A DNA stretch of 60,841 bases, from the NCBI GenBank assembly GCA_900545275.1, contig UQYG01000015.1:1-60841 (forward strand), written 5' to 3'. The position numbers were made by a program, and so were the translations under genes. Shown piece by piece: positions 35,323-44,156 of this stretch. The first letter of the stretch is position 1. Each line of letters opens with the position of its first letter. The stretch is from an uncultured Sutterella sp. (GTDB lineage: Bacteria > Pseudomonadota > Gammaproteobacteria > Burkholderiales > Burkholderiaceae_F). The notes under the pieces are model-generated. The model worked only from the letters and a program-made list of their open reading frames with translations. It had not been told where the DNA came from and made no database searches.

Positions 35323-35391
35323 GTATCTCCTGACCCCCTCGGGCTCTTCAGTTGATTGGTGGAAAGAATAAAACAGCGTGAATGTCGGACC

Positions 35392-36345
35392 TCAGCCCGC
35401 CCCGGAAAGTCCGAGGATGCCGCGCGCACGCTTCGCGTCGGCTTCTATGGCGGCCGTGAGTTCCTCAAGGCCGGAAAACTTTTTCTCTTCGCGCAGACGC
35501 TCGACGAATTCGACTTCGATGAGTTTGCCGTAGGCGTCGCCCTTCCAGTCGAAGACGTGCGTCTCAAGGAGCCACCGGCCGTCGGACGAGACCGTGGGCT
35601 TGCGCCCGACGGACGCGACGCCGTTCTGCACGGCGCGCCCGAGCCCCCTGATGCGTACGGCGTAGACCCCGCTTACGGCGGGGCGCGCACAACTTCCCGG
35701 CGGGACCGTCGCCATGTTGAGGGTCGGATAGCCGAGCGTGCGTCCGAGGGCCGCCCCGTGAATGACGCGGCCCGTCATCGAGTAGCGGCGGCCGAGCATG
35801 AGCGAGGCTTCGACCAGGTCGCCCGCAAGGAGCGCCTCGCGGATGCGCGACGAACTCACGCGAGCGTCCGTGTGAAAGAGCGTCGGCGCCACGTAGAACT
35901 CGTAGTGAAGTTCCTTGGAGAGCGTCTCGAGAAGTTCCACGTCGCCCTTGCGGTCGGCGCCGAAGTGAAAGTCCTTCCCCACGGTGATCCAGTGCGCGTC
36001 GAGCCCTTCGCAAAGAATGTCCCGCACGAAGGACTGCGCGGGAAGCGAGGCGAGGCGCTTGTGGAAGGGGAGAATGTAGACGCGCTGGATGCCCGTCTCG
36101 AGAATGCGCAGCACCTTGTCGTAGAGGGTGGAGAGGCGCGGGAGGACTTCGTCGGGCTTGTGAAAGAGTTCTCGGGGATGCGGCTCGAACGTTACGCATG
36201 CGGGCTGGAGCCCCCGGTCGGCCGCCGCCTGCACGACGCTCTTCAGGAGCGACTGGTGCCCCGTGTGCACGCCGTCGAAGTTGCCGATGGCGAGCGCCGT
36301 GGGACGCCGCATGAGAAGAGAGGGTAGACCGCAGAAAACTCGCAT
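35392..36345 (-). CDS. ribF: Bifunctional riboflavin kinase/FAD synthetase
   Basis: Encodes 317 residues. The N-terminal nucleotidyltransferase domain has ALAIGNFDGVHTGHQSLL, PHPRELF and SSSRIREALLAGD. The C-terminal riboflavin kinase domain has GRVIHGAALGRTLGYPTLNM and SGVYAVRI. It makes FMN and FAD. ribF-ileS-lspA is a conserved proteobacterial operon. Confidence 0.95.
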   Translation of the reverse strand: MRVFCGLPSLLMRRPTALAIGNFDGVHTGHQSLLKSVVQAAADRGLQPACVTFEPHPRELFHKPDEVLPRLSTLYDKVLRILETGIQRVYILPFHKRLASLPAQSFVRDILCEGLDAHWITVGKDFHFGADRKGDVELLETLSKELHYEFYVAPTLFHTDARVSSSRIREALLAGDLVEASLMLGRRYSMTGRVIHGAALGRTLGYPTLNMATVPPGSCARPAVSGVYAVRIRGLGRAVQNGVASVGRKPTVSSDGRWLLETHVFDWKGDAYGKLIEVEFVERLREEKKFSGLEELTAAIEADAKRARGILGLSGAG

Positions 36346-36384
36346 GAACGTTCGTCTCGAAGAAAAATGAAAAAACGTCTGTCG

Positions 36385-36412
36385 ATTGTATCACGGTCCT
36401 TTGCGGCTCTAA
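36385..36412 (-). promoter_or_regulatory. Promoter of the ribF operon
   Basis: Minus strand TACAAT (36390-36385) with TTAGAG (36412-36407) 16 bases upstream, about 40 bases before the ribF ATG. Confidence 0.5.
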
Positions 36413-36413
36413 G

Positions 36414-36442
36414 GGGGCGCTAGATTTTCTACCTAGTGCCCC
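36414..36442 (-). terminator. Hairpin after the arginase-family gene
   Basis: GGGGCGCTAG (36414-36423) pairs with CTAGTGCCCC (36433-36442) with one G-T pair. There is no T-run, so termination strength is uncertain; it directly abuts the ribF promoter. Confidence 0.4.
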
Positions 36443-36458
36443 GCCGTAGGGAAGAATG

Positions 36459-37346
36459 TCAGGCCTTGGTCTTGTCGGTAAAGAGCGGAAGACTTTCGAA
36501 CACGTTCGCGAGGCGCTCGGCCTCGAAGGGAAGATATTCCGCGATCGTGAAGGCGGGCGTTTCGACCTTTTCCGAGACGATGCGAAGAATTCGTCCGAGC
36601 TCTTCGATCGTCATGCGACCGCCGCCGGAGCCGTCGCCCACGAGCTCGGGGTTCGCAAAATAGGTGTCGTGGAAAAACGCCGGGTCGAGCACGTCGATGT
36701 CGAGGTGTACGAAGACCTGCGGATGTTCCGTCAGGAAGGCGAGAATCCGTTCGTCCGACACGAAGGCTTCGGTCTGCACCGCATAGTCGACGCCCGCATC
36801 GTCGAGGAACTTTCGCTGGTAGTCGTGCAGGCCCTGAAGTCCTATGTAGAGCAGGTCCTTTGCGCCGAAGGCGGGATTCTTCAATTCCTTTGCGAGCGAC
36901 GGTGCGCCCCGTCCCAGGAGCGCGGCGAGCACCATGGCGTGGGCGTTGGGGTAGCCGTTTTCAGGCAACGACACGTCGGGATGAGCATCGATCCACAGGA
37001 TTCCGGCCTCGGGATATAGGGCGTGCAGATGATCGAACGACGCGAGCGACACGATGCAGTTGCCGCCCACCGTGACGACGCGCTCGGGCGCTTCCTTTTC
37101 AAGCGCCGCGCGTGCCTTGCGGATTCCTTCCAACACGGCGGCTTCGGAGGCGATGCCGTTCGTGATCGTCGGACCGGTTTTGCCCAAGGCGGGGACGTCG
37201 ATTTTGACGAGCGGTTGGGTTTCATTTTCGGGGAGCGTCGCCGCCATGAGTCGGGCGCCGAGACGGTAGGTCGAGAGTCCGCCGCTCACGCTCTCGGGAT
37301 AGAGCAGTCGAATCGTTTTTGCCGTGGTGTTCCTTTCAATCGGCAT
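36459..37346 (-). CDS. Arginase/agmatinase-family ureohydrolase with altered first metal motif
   Basis: Encodes 295 residues if the ATG at 37346 is used; no good Shine-Dalgarno is present, so the start is uncertain. ILWIDAHPD and FVHLDIDVLDP are the second and third manganese motifs of the family. The first motif reads VGGNCIVS rather than GGDH(S), so the usual metal-binding His is replaced by Cys. Distant arginase-like proteins vary here, so activity on arginine or agmatine cannot be assumed. It is divergent from a broken aldo/keto reductase. Confidence 0.72.
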   Translation of the reverse strand: MPIERNTTAKTIRLLYPESVSGGLSTYRLGARLMAATLPENETQPLVKIDVPALGKTGPTITNGIASEAAVLEGIRKARAALEKEAPERVVTVGGNCIVSLASFDHLHALYPEAGILWIDAHPDVSLPENGYPNAHAMVLAALLGRGAPSLAKELKNPAFGAKDLLYIGLQGLHDYQRKFLDDAGVDYAVQTEAFVSDERILAFLTEHPQVFVHLDIDVLDPAFFHDTYFANPELVGDGSGGGRMTIEELGRILRIVSEKVETPAFTIAEYLPFEAERLANVFESLPLFTDKTKA

Positions 37347-37350
37347 TTGG

Positions 37351-37365
37351 ATGAGAATCATTATG
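37351..37365. promoter_or_regulatory. Fur-box-like sequence
   Basis: ATGAGAATCATTAT (37351-37364) differs by one base from the ATGATAATCATTAT core of the Fur consensus. It lies in the divergent gap between the arginase-family gene and the aldo/keto reductase. The outer left arm of the 19-mer is not conserved. Confidence 0.35.
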
Positions 37366-37427
37366 GCAGAGGCGAGGTTCGCACCGCCGAAACCGAATGT
37401 TTCCGTTTTCCAAGGAGGATCCGGGCA

Positions 37428-38214
37428 ATGCCTGACACTCAACAACGGCCGCTCGATGCCCGCCGCGGGACTGGGTGCCTGGGCACTACGGGGGCGCCGT
37501 GCGCACGGCCTTCGACTGCAGGCTTCGTCTCGTCGATACGGCGTCCTTCTACGAAATCGAACGGGAGGTAGGCCGGGCGGTGCGCGAAGCCGTGCGCTCG
37601 GGCATCCGCCGCGAAGACATTTTTGTGCAGACGAAACTCAATCCTTCGCAGTACGGCGATCCCGAGCGAGCTTTGAAGGAAGGGATGATGCGACTTGGTT
37701 TGGATTATGTCGACACGGCGATCCTTCATCATCCCGGAGCGAACGATCTCGCCGCCTGCCGCGCGAAGGAAAGGGCGGTGGAGCGAGGCCTTGCGCGCCC
37801 GATCGGACTCTCGAACGGGTACGTCGACGAGCTCACGACCTTTCTTCCGGGTTCCGCACGCGTCCGGCGCTCGTTCAAAACGAAATTCATCCCTTCCATC
37901 GGGAAAGGGACGTCGTTCCTGTTGTTCGGAAGGAAGGGATCGCCGTGCAGAGTCGGTATCCGCTCGGCGGGCGGGGACGGACGAAGGCGATCTTCGCGCA
38001 TCCGACGATCACGGGGATCGCGAAGCGCCTCGGCAGAACGCCCGCGCCGGTCGTGCTTCGCTGGCAACTTGAACGGGGCGTCGCCGTGATTCCGGGCTCG
38101 AGCGACCCCGGCCGCATCCGCGAAAACGCCGAACTATGCGACTTCTCTCTTGCGGCGGACGACCTGCGCGCGATCGCGGTCATGGACCGGGGCGAAAAGC
38201 ACGATTGGTACTGA
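37428..38214 (+). pseudogene. Aldo/keto reductase, frameshifted
   Basis: A start codon at 37428 has AAGGAGG 9 bases upstream. The family sequence is spread over frames: LTLNNGRSMPAAGLGAWAL from 37432 in one frame, then VRTAFDCRLRLVDTASFYEIE to GLSNGYVDELTTFLP in the next. The first frame resumes near 37865 with RPALVQNEIHPFHRE to the stop. Catalytic Asp, Tyr, Lys (VQTKLNPSQ) and His (AILHHPG) are all still present. That makes about three frame changes, one near a GGGGG run (37490). It is recent decay or, less likely, repeated sequencing errors. Confidence 0.8.
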
Positions 38215-38271
38215 GCGCGAAAGAATCGTCGTGCTAGTATTTCGGGCACTTTTTTGCAAAAGGACTGTTGC

Positions 38272-41200
38272 ATGGCGCCTCGCACGAAATTCGGCGAAAC
38301 CTGGTGGGGAAACGAGTGGCTCAAGAGCCTCGCCAAGATCGACCACGCCAACCGCCTCCCGCGCGGACGGACTTACTTCAACACGGGACACGTCGAGTCG
38401 CTCGAATGGCGTGCCGAAGACCATGAAATCTACGCGACCGTGTCGGGCTCGGCCTATTTTCCCTACGAGATCACGATCGGCATTCCGCCCGCGAAGGAAG
38501 CGAACGTCGAGAAACTCGTCGAAGCCGTTGCCGGGCGTCCCGACCTCTGCGCGGAACTCCTCGCGGGACGTCTCCCTGCGCAACTCAACGAGATCGCGCT
38601 CTCGGTCGGCGTGGAACTCTTTCCCACTTCCTGGCGCTCCTTTCGCATGCGCTGCACTTGCCCCGACTCGGCCGTGCCCTGCAAGCACCTCGCCGCAGTG
38701 ATCTACGCGGTCTCGAAGCACATCGACGAAGACCCCTTCTGGATCTTCACGTTCCGGGGCATCCGTCTTGTCGAGCGTCTCAAAGACTACGGCGTGCGGC
38801 TCGATGAAACCTCGAGCGTCGCGATCCCGAAGTGGGAGGACTATGCCGCGCGCGTGCGCACCGAGAAGCCCGAGGCCGCACCCTCGGAAGAGGAGGCGCT
38901 TTCGCTTCTGCGAAACCTTCCCTTTGCGGCGCTCCCCGAGATGGGGACGCTTCTTGCGTCGCTGTTGGGAGACGCCCGGCCCTATTTCCTCCCGAAGACC
39001 TTCAAGGCGGATCTCGGAAAACTCCGGAAAACGCTTCGCAAGCTGGCTTCTGAGCGCCTTGCCGCCCTCACGGCGACGGACGGCAACGTCCGCATTCCGG
39101 AGGCGCCGCCCGCGAAACTGCGCCTGGGCGGGCGCCGACGCTTTGAATGGACGAAGGAGGCCGCGCACGAGTGGGAGGCGATTTTTGCGCTTCCCTTTTC
39201 GGACATTCGCCGCGCTTCGTCGGCGGTCGCCGCCTGGCACGCGGCCTACGTTGCGATGCTGCAGTTGGTCGCACACGACGCCTACGCGCCCCTTCTCTTC
39301 GCGGGCGGGATGATGCAGGACGAAGGGCGCTCGGCTGAAGTCTTCTTCGTGCCCGCCGTGGGTAGTCAAGCCGTGCGCTCGCTTCTCGAAACCCTTGGGC
39401 GAGGGCTTTCGCCCTTCCTTCCCGCCATGCTCGCGGGAAAGGGCCGCGCCAAGTGCCGCGTGACGGATCCCGCCGAGGCGGCGCTCACCATCGTGACGAA
39501 ACTTCTCGCCGACTTCCTGACGGTCCCCGCGCTCGAGCTCTTTCAGACGCCCGAATCGGCCTTCTTTGCGGGTCTCAACGCGAACGAACTCCCGCGAGCG
39601 CCCTTTTACGACGATTCGGAGCCCTTCGTCGTGCAGGTGGCCGACTGGCTCTCTCCCTATTTCCTTGCGAGCCGTCCGTGGACGCCGGTTCTGACCGTGC
39701 GAAGCGGCAAGGAAGGCGACGTCACGCTCAACTTCGGCGTCCTGGAAGGGGAGAAAAAGGAAAACGACAAGGCGTTTCCCGTGCTGCTTCGCACGATCCT
39801 CAAGGAGGAGCGCTGGGAAAAAGAACGCTACGGCGTCCTGCAGACGCTCTCGGCCGCCTCAAGGGCGGTGCCCGTCTTCAAGGAAATCGGCGAGTCGCGC
39901 GGCAAGCCCGCGCATCTCGAAAAGGAAGGTCTGCGGGACTTTCTCTTCGAAACCGTGCCGCTCCTCGAATTTCTCGGCGTGCGCGTCATGCTCCCGAAGA
40001 GTCTGCAGAAACTTCTCGCGCCGCGCTTGGCGGCGGTGTCGCCCTCGGGCGGGACGGTCAAGAAGGAAAGCGCCGTCTCGCTTGCGAGTCTCGCCGACTA
40101 CGATCTCGTCGTCCGCGTGGGCGATCGGGAGCTCACGAAGGAAGAATTCGAGGCGCTCGCGAAGGACGCGGGAAAGGTCGTGCCCTTTGACGACGGCTTC
40201 GTCTATCTCGATCCCGAGGCGCTCGACGTCATTCGCCGCCGCTTTGAAGAAAAGTCGAGCCGCATGGCGAAGATCCGCATGCTCCTTACCGAAGAGGCCG
40301 ACGGCGTCAAGATCGAAGTCCCCGAAGACTTCCGCGAGCGCCTCGCGGCGCTCTGCGCCGTCGAGGACGAGGCGCTTCCCGCCACGCTCACGGCGACGCT
40401 TCGTCCCTATCAGGAGCGCGGCTATTCGTGGCTCATGAAGAACTACCGCCTGGGACTCGGCTCCCTCATCGCCGACGACATGGGGCTCGGCAAGACGCTT
40501 CAGGTGATCGCGGCCTTGACGCGCATGAAGGAAGAGGGGGAATTGGCGAAAAAGCGCGCTTTGGCCGTCGTGCCGACCTCCCTTCTCACGAACTGGCAGC
40601 GCGAGATCGCGAAGTTTTCGCCGCAGCTCACGGTCGGGGTCTATCACGGCGCGTCTCGTGCGTTGCCCGAGGATTGTCCCGACGTACTTCTCACCACCTA
40701 CGGGACGGCCAGGCGCGACGCGGAGGTGCTCGCGAAGGAGCGTTGGCGCGTACTCGTCCTCGACGAAGCGCAGGCTCTCAAAAACGAATCGACCCAGCAG
40801 ACGCGGGCGCTTCGCACGATCAAGGCCGACCGCGTGATCGCGATGAGCGGCACGCCCGTCGAAAATTCGCTTCTCGACTTCCGATCGATTCTCTCGACCG
40901 TGGAACCCGGGGTTCTCGGAAGCCTCAAGGACTTCACGGAACAGTTCCTGATCCCCGTCGAAGTAAACCACGACCTGCGCGCGGCCGAGGCGCTCAAACG
41001 CCTCACGGCTCCCTTCCTTTTGCGGCGCCTCAAGTCCGACCCGAAGATCGCGGCGGATCTCCCCGAGAAGATCGAAAACGACTTCTTCGTTTCAATGACG
41101 CCCGAGCAGGCGTCGCTCTACGCGGGCGTCGTAGAGGAAGCCCTCGAGCGCGTCAAGAAGACGGAAAAGCCCGAAGAGCGCCGAAGCCTCGTTCTAGGAC

Positions 41201-41799
41201 TCGTGATGCGTCTCAAGCAGATCTGCAATTCGCCCTCGCAGTACGAAAAGCGCCGCTCGGACGCGCCCGACAGCGCGAAGGCCGCGGCGCTTCTCGATCT
41301 TCTGTCCCGCTCGCGGGCGGCGGGGCGCAAAGTCCTCGTCTTCACGCAGTTCCGGGAAACGGGCGAACGTCTGCAGGACTGGATCGAGCGCGCGACGGGA
41401 CGCCGTCCCGAGTTTCTCCACGGAGGCGTTTCGATCGCCGCGAGAACGAAGATGGTGGACGCCTTTCAGAACGACCGCGGCGTCGAAGTGCTCCTCATCA
41501 GCCTCAAGGCGGGCGGCACGGGCTTGAACCTCACGGCCGCGTCCACCGTCGTGCACTACGATCTCTGGTGGAATCCGGCGGTGGAGGCGCAGGCCACCGA
41601 CCGCGCCTACCGCATCGGTCAAAAGCGCGACGTCTTGGTTTACCGCCTCATCACGGAGGGGACTTTCGAAGAGAAAATCAACCGGATGCTCGCGCAAAAG
41701 CGGGAACTCGCCGACCTCACCGTCGCGACGGGAGAAACCTGGATCGGAGACCTCTCGAACGACGAGCTCGCCGACCTTTTCGGTGCGGGCGCCGTCTGA
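38272..41799 (+). CDS. SWIM zinc-finger and SNF2-family DEAD/DEAH helicase
   Basis: Encodes 1175 residues from the ATG at 38272, preceded by AAAGGA. The SWIM motif RCTCPDSAVPCKHLAAV starts near Cys 128. A long linker follows, then the SNF2 ATPase: DDMGLGKTLQ with Lys ~741, VLDEAQALKN at ~831, MSGTPVEN, and the helicase C domain ending in TGLNLTAASTVVHYDLWWN and RAYRIGQKRDV. Such bacterial Snf2 proteins translocate on DNA and may remodel RNA polymerase or other complexes; the specific role is unknown. It stands alone, with no methylase or nuclease next to it. Confidence 0.88.
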   Translation: MAPRTKFGETWWGNEWLKSLAKIDHANRLPRGRTYFNTGHVESLEWRAEDHEIYATVSGSAYFPYEITIGIPPAKEANVEKLVEAVAGRPDLCAELLAGRLPAQLNEIALSVGVELFPTSWRSFRMRCTCPDSAVPCKHLAAVIYAVSKHIDEDPFWIFTFRGIRLVERLKDYGVRLDETSSVAIPKWEDYAARVRTEKPEAAPSEEEALSLLRNLPFAALPEMGTLLASLLGDARPYFLPKTFKADLGKLRKTLRKLASERLAALTATDGNVRIPEAPPAKLRLGGRRRFEWTKEAAHEWEAIFALPFSDIRRASSAVAAWHAAYVAMLQLVAHDAYAPLLFAGGMMQDEGRSAEVFFVPAVGSQAVRSLLETLGRGLSPFLPAMLAGKGRAKCRVTDPAEAALTIVTKLLADFLTVPALELFQTPESAFFAGLNANELPRAPFYDDSEPFVVQVADWLSPYFLASRPWTPVLTVRSGKEGDVTLNFGVLEGEKKENDKAFPVLLRTILKEERWEKERYGVLQTLSAASRAVPVFKEIGESRGKPAHLEKEGLRDFLFETVPLLEFLGVRVMLPKSLQKLLAPRLAAVSPSGGTVKKESAVSLASLADYDLVVRVGDRELTKEEFEALAKDAGKVVPFDDGFVYLDPEALDVIRRRFEEKSSRMAKIRMLLTEEADGVKIEVPEDFRERLAALCAVEDEALPATLTATLRPYQERGYSWLMKNYRLGLGSLIADDMGLGKTLQVIAALTRMKEEGELAKKRALAVVPTSLLTNWQREIAKFSPQLTVGVYHGASRALPEDCPDVLLTTYGTARRDAEVLAKERWRVLVLDEAQALKNESTQQTRALRTIKADRVIAMSGTPVENSLLDFRSILSTVEPGVLGSLKDFTEQFLIPVEVNHDLRAAEALKRLTAPFLLRRLKSDPKIAADLPEKIENDFFVSMTPEQASLYAGVVEEALERVKKTEKPEERRSLVLGLVMRLKQICNSPSQYEKRRSDAPDSAKAAALLDLLSRSRAAGRKVLVFTQFRETGERLQDWIERATGRRPEFLHGGVSIAARTKMVDAFQNDRGVEVLLISLKAGGTGLNLTAASTVVHYDLWWNPAVEAQATDRAYRIGQKRDVLVYRLITEGTFEEKINRMLAQKRELADLTVATGETWIGDLSNDELADLFGAGAV

Positions 41800-41948
41800 C
41801 GGAAAAAAGCGAAGCAGGCGGCAAAAATCCTGTGGGTTTTCGCCGCTTTGCGCTACACTAACGGCCTTTCCTGCGAAGCGATTCAACTCCTTTCCGGGCT
41901 CTGCGCCCCGCGCTCCCCTGTGCGGCGGGCACGGACCCGTTTTCTCCC

Positions 41949-42596
41949 ATGAAAAACATCGTCATTCTGATTTCCGGCCGCGGCAGCAATTTTGAGGCGA
42001 TTCTCGAGCGCTCCCGCGCGGAACGTTGGGCCGACACGGTCGGCGCCGAAATCCGCGCCGTGATTTCCAACCGTCCCGAAGCGAAGGGCCTCGTCACGGC
42101 CCGCAACAACGGCATCGAAGCCAAGGCGCTCGACCATAAGACCTTCGCCTCGCGCGAAGAGTTCGACAAGGCTCTCGGCGACCTCGTCGCCTCGTACGAA
42201 CCCGACCTCGTGGTGCTCGCGGGCTTCATGCGCGTTCTGACGCCCGTCTTCACGGACCGCTTCGTAGGACGCATGCTCAACATTCACCCGGCCCTTCTGC
42301 CGCTCTTTCCGGGGCTTCACACCCACGAACGGGCGATCGAAGCGGGCTGCCGCGTGCACGGCTCGACCGTGCACTTCGTGAGCTCGGTGCTTGACGGCGG
42401 CGCCATCATCGGCCAGGCCGTCGTGCCCGTCCTTCCGACCGACACCCCCGACACGCTCGCCGATCGCGGTCTCGTTCTCGAACACAAGCTCTATCCCGCC
42501 GTGGTAAAGGCCTTCCTCGAAGGGCGCGTGCGCCTTGAAGAGGGCCGCGCCGTCATGGACGACGCCACCGCCCGGGAACTCGCCATTTTTTCCTGA
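41949..42596 (+). CDS. purN: Phosphoribosylglycinamide formyltransferase 1
   Basis: Encodes 215 residues. VILISGRGSNFEAILE, NRPEAKGLVTARNNGI, AGFMRVLTPVF, NIHPALLPLFPGLHTHERAIEAG and the H-D pair in GSTVHFVSSVLDGGAIIGQA are the PurN motifs. It formylates GAR with 10-formyl-THF in purine synthesis. TACACT (41854-41859) is a possible -10. The methyltransferase gene starts 8 bases downstream. Confidence 0.96.
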   Translation: MKNIVILISGRGSNFEAILERSRAERWADTVGAEIRAVISNRPEAKGLVTARNNGIEAKALDHKTFASREEFDKALGDLVASYEPDLVVLAGFMRVLTPVFTDRFVGRMLNIHPALLPLFPGLHTHERAIEAGCRVHGSTVHFVSSVLDGGAIIGQAVVPVLPTDTPDTLADRGLVLEHKLYPAVVKAFLEGRVRLEEGRAVMDDATARELAIFS

Positions 42597-42604
42597 ATTT
42601 TTCT

Positions 42605-44077
42605 ATGACCGAATCCAAATTTCCCAAGCGTCGCGCCTTTGCGATGCAGAAGCCCCGCCGCACGGAAAAGCCTGAAGGCCGTCGCACGGAGCGCCAGATC
42701 GCGGCCGACAAGCGCCGCCGTCAGGAGCGTCACGCCCGCGGCAACGTCCGCGTCGAAGGGACGAAGACGCCTGAAAAGCGCATGGCCCCGCTCGCTCCGG
42801 GCCGCGTTCGCATCACGAGCCTCATCGTTGACGAATTGACGCGCGCACTCTCCGTGATCCTCAAGCTCGACGGGCCGGCGGACGTGCTGATGAAGCTCTT
42901 TTTCAAGAGCAATCCGAAGCTCGGCATGCGCGACCGCGGTCTCATCGCCGAAGGGATCTACTACGCTCTTCGGCACTACGCGTCGATCCGCTGGGCCATG
43001 CGCCCGGTGCGTCCCGACCGTGCGCCGCGTCTCGCGGCGCTCGTGGCGCTTGCGCGCCAGCACGGGCTTGACGCCATCGCCGAATCCTCGATCGGTCCCG
43101 AAGCGGGCCCCTTGAAGAACGTTCTCGAAGCGGACCTCTCGAAGGCCCCGGCGCACGTGCGCGCCGAACTGCCGCAGTGGCTCTACGACTTGGTCGAAGC
43201 GCAGTACGACGACACGGACGCGCTCTATCCGGCGATGCTCGAAGGGGCGCCTCTCGACCTTCGCGTGAACCTTCTCAAGGCGACGCGCGAAGAGGTCCTC
43301 GAAGAGCTCGCCCGCAACGGCGTCGAAGCCTTCGCCACGCCCTACAGTCCCGAAGGCGTTCGTCTGCCGACGAAGCCCGGCCTCACGCAGTGGGCGATCT
43401 ACAAGGACGGAAAGGTGGACGTTCAGGACGAAGGGAGCCAGCTCATCGCGCGCCTCGTGCAGCCGCGCCGCCGCGAAATGGTATGCGACTTCTGCGCGGG
43501 CGCGGGCGGCAAGACCCTCGCCATGGGCGCGCTCATGCGCTCGACGGGACGCCTCTACGCCTTCGACGTGAACGAAAAACGCCTCGCCGGCATGGCGCCC
43601 CGCATGCGCCGCGCGGGTCTCACGAACGTGCACCCGATTGCGATCCGCAACGAACAGGACCACCGCGTCCGCCGCCTCAACGGGAAGTTCGATCGGGTGC
43701 TCATCGACGCGCCCTGCACGGGGACGGGCACCTTCCGCCGCAACCCCGACCTCAAGTGGCGCCTGTCGCCCGAAGAGCTCGAACGCATCAACGCGATTCA
43801 GAAGTCGGTTCTCGAGCACGCGAGCCGTCTCGTGAAGTCGGGCGGCCGCCTCGTCTATGCGACCTGCTCGATTCTCCGGCGGGAAAATCAGGGCGTGGTC
43901 GAAGCCTTCCTCGCGGAACACCCCGAGTGGCACCTCGTGCCCGCGCGCGAAGTGCTCGAGAGCCAGAAGATCGTCCTCGACGCGAAGCAGTGGGAGCGCT
44001 TCGGCGACTACTTCCAGATGCTCCCACACGTGAACAATACGGACGGTTTCTTCGCGGCCGTGCTCGAGCGCGATTGA
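42605..44077 (+). CDS. RsmB/NOP2/Sun-family RNA (cytosine-5) methyltransferase
   Basis: Encodes 490 residues. A basic N-terminal extension of ~60 residues precedes a NusB-like helical domain and then the SAM-dependent domain. In the latter, CDFCAGAGGKTLAMGALM is motif I, DAPCTGTGTFRRNPDLKW is motif IV and YATCSILRRENQ is motif VI; both Cys residues used by m5C methyltransferases are present. It is probably a 16S rRNA C967-type enzyme, but the basic extension departs from E. coli RsmB. It forms an operon with purN. Confidence 0.88.
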   Translation: MTESKFPKRRAFAMQKPRRTEKPEGRRTERQIAADKRRRQERHARGNVRVEGTKTPEKRMAPLAPGRVRITSLIVDELTRALSVILKLDGPADVLMKLFFKSNPKLGMRDRGLIAEGIYYALRHYASIRWAMRPVRPDRAPRLAALVALARQHGLDAIAESSIGPEAGPLKNVLEADLSKAPAHVRAELPQWLYDLVEAQYDDTDALYPAMLEGAPLDLRVNLLKATREEVLEELARNGVEAFATPYSPEGVRLPTKPGLTQWAIYKDGKVDVQDEGSQLIARLVQPRRREMVCDFCAGAGGKTLAMGALMRSTGRLYAFDVNEKRLAGMAPRMRRAGLTNVHPIAIRNEQDHRVRRLNGKFDRVLIDAPCTGTGTFRRNPDLKWRLSPEELERINAIQKSVLEHASRLVKSGGRLVYATCSILRRENQGVVEAFLAEHPEWHLVPAREVLESQKIVLDAKQWERFGDYFQMLPHVNNTDGFFAAVLERD

Positions 44078-44106
44078 TCCCGTAAGTATTTGTCTCCTAC
44101 GGCAAG

Positions 44107-44139
44107 GCCCGGAACGAAACTGATGGTTCCGGGCTTTTT
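44107..44139 (+). terminator. Terminator of purN-methyltransferase
   Basis: GCCCGGAAC (44107-44115) pairs with GTTCCGGGC (44126-44134), followed by TTTTTC. Confidence 0.9.
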
Positions 44140-44156
44140 CTTCAGCCGCGGGTTCG

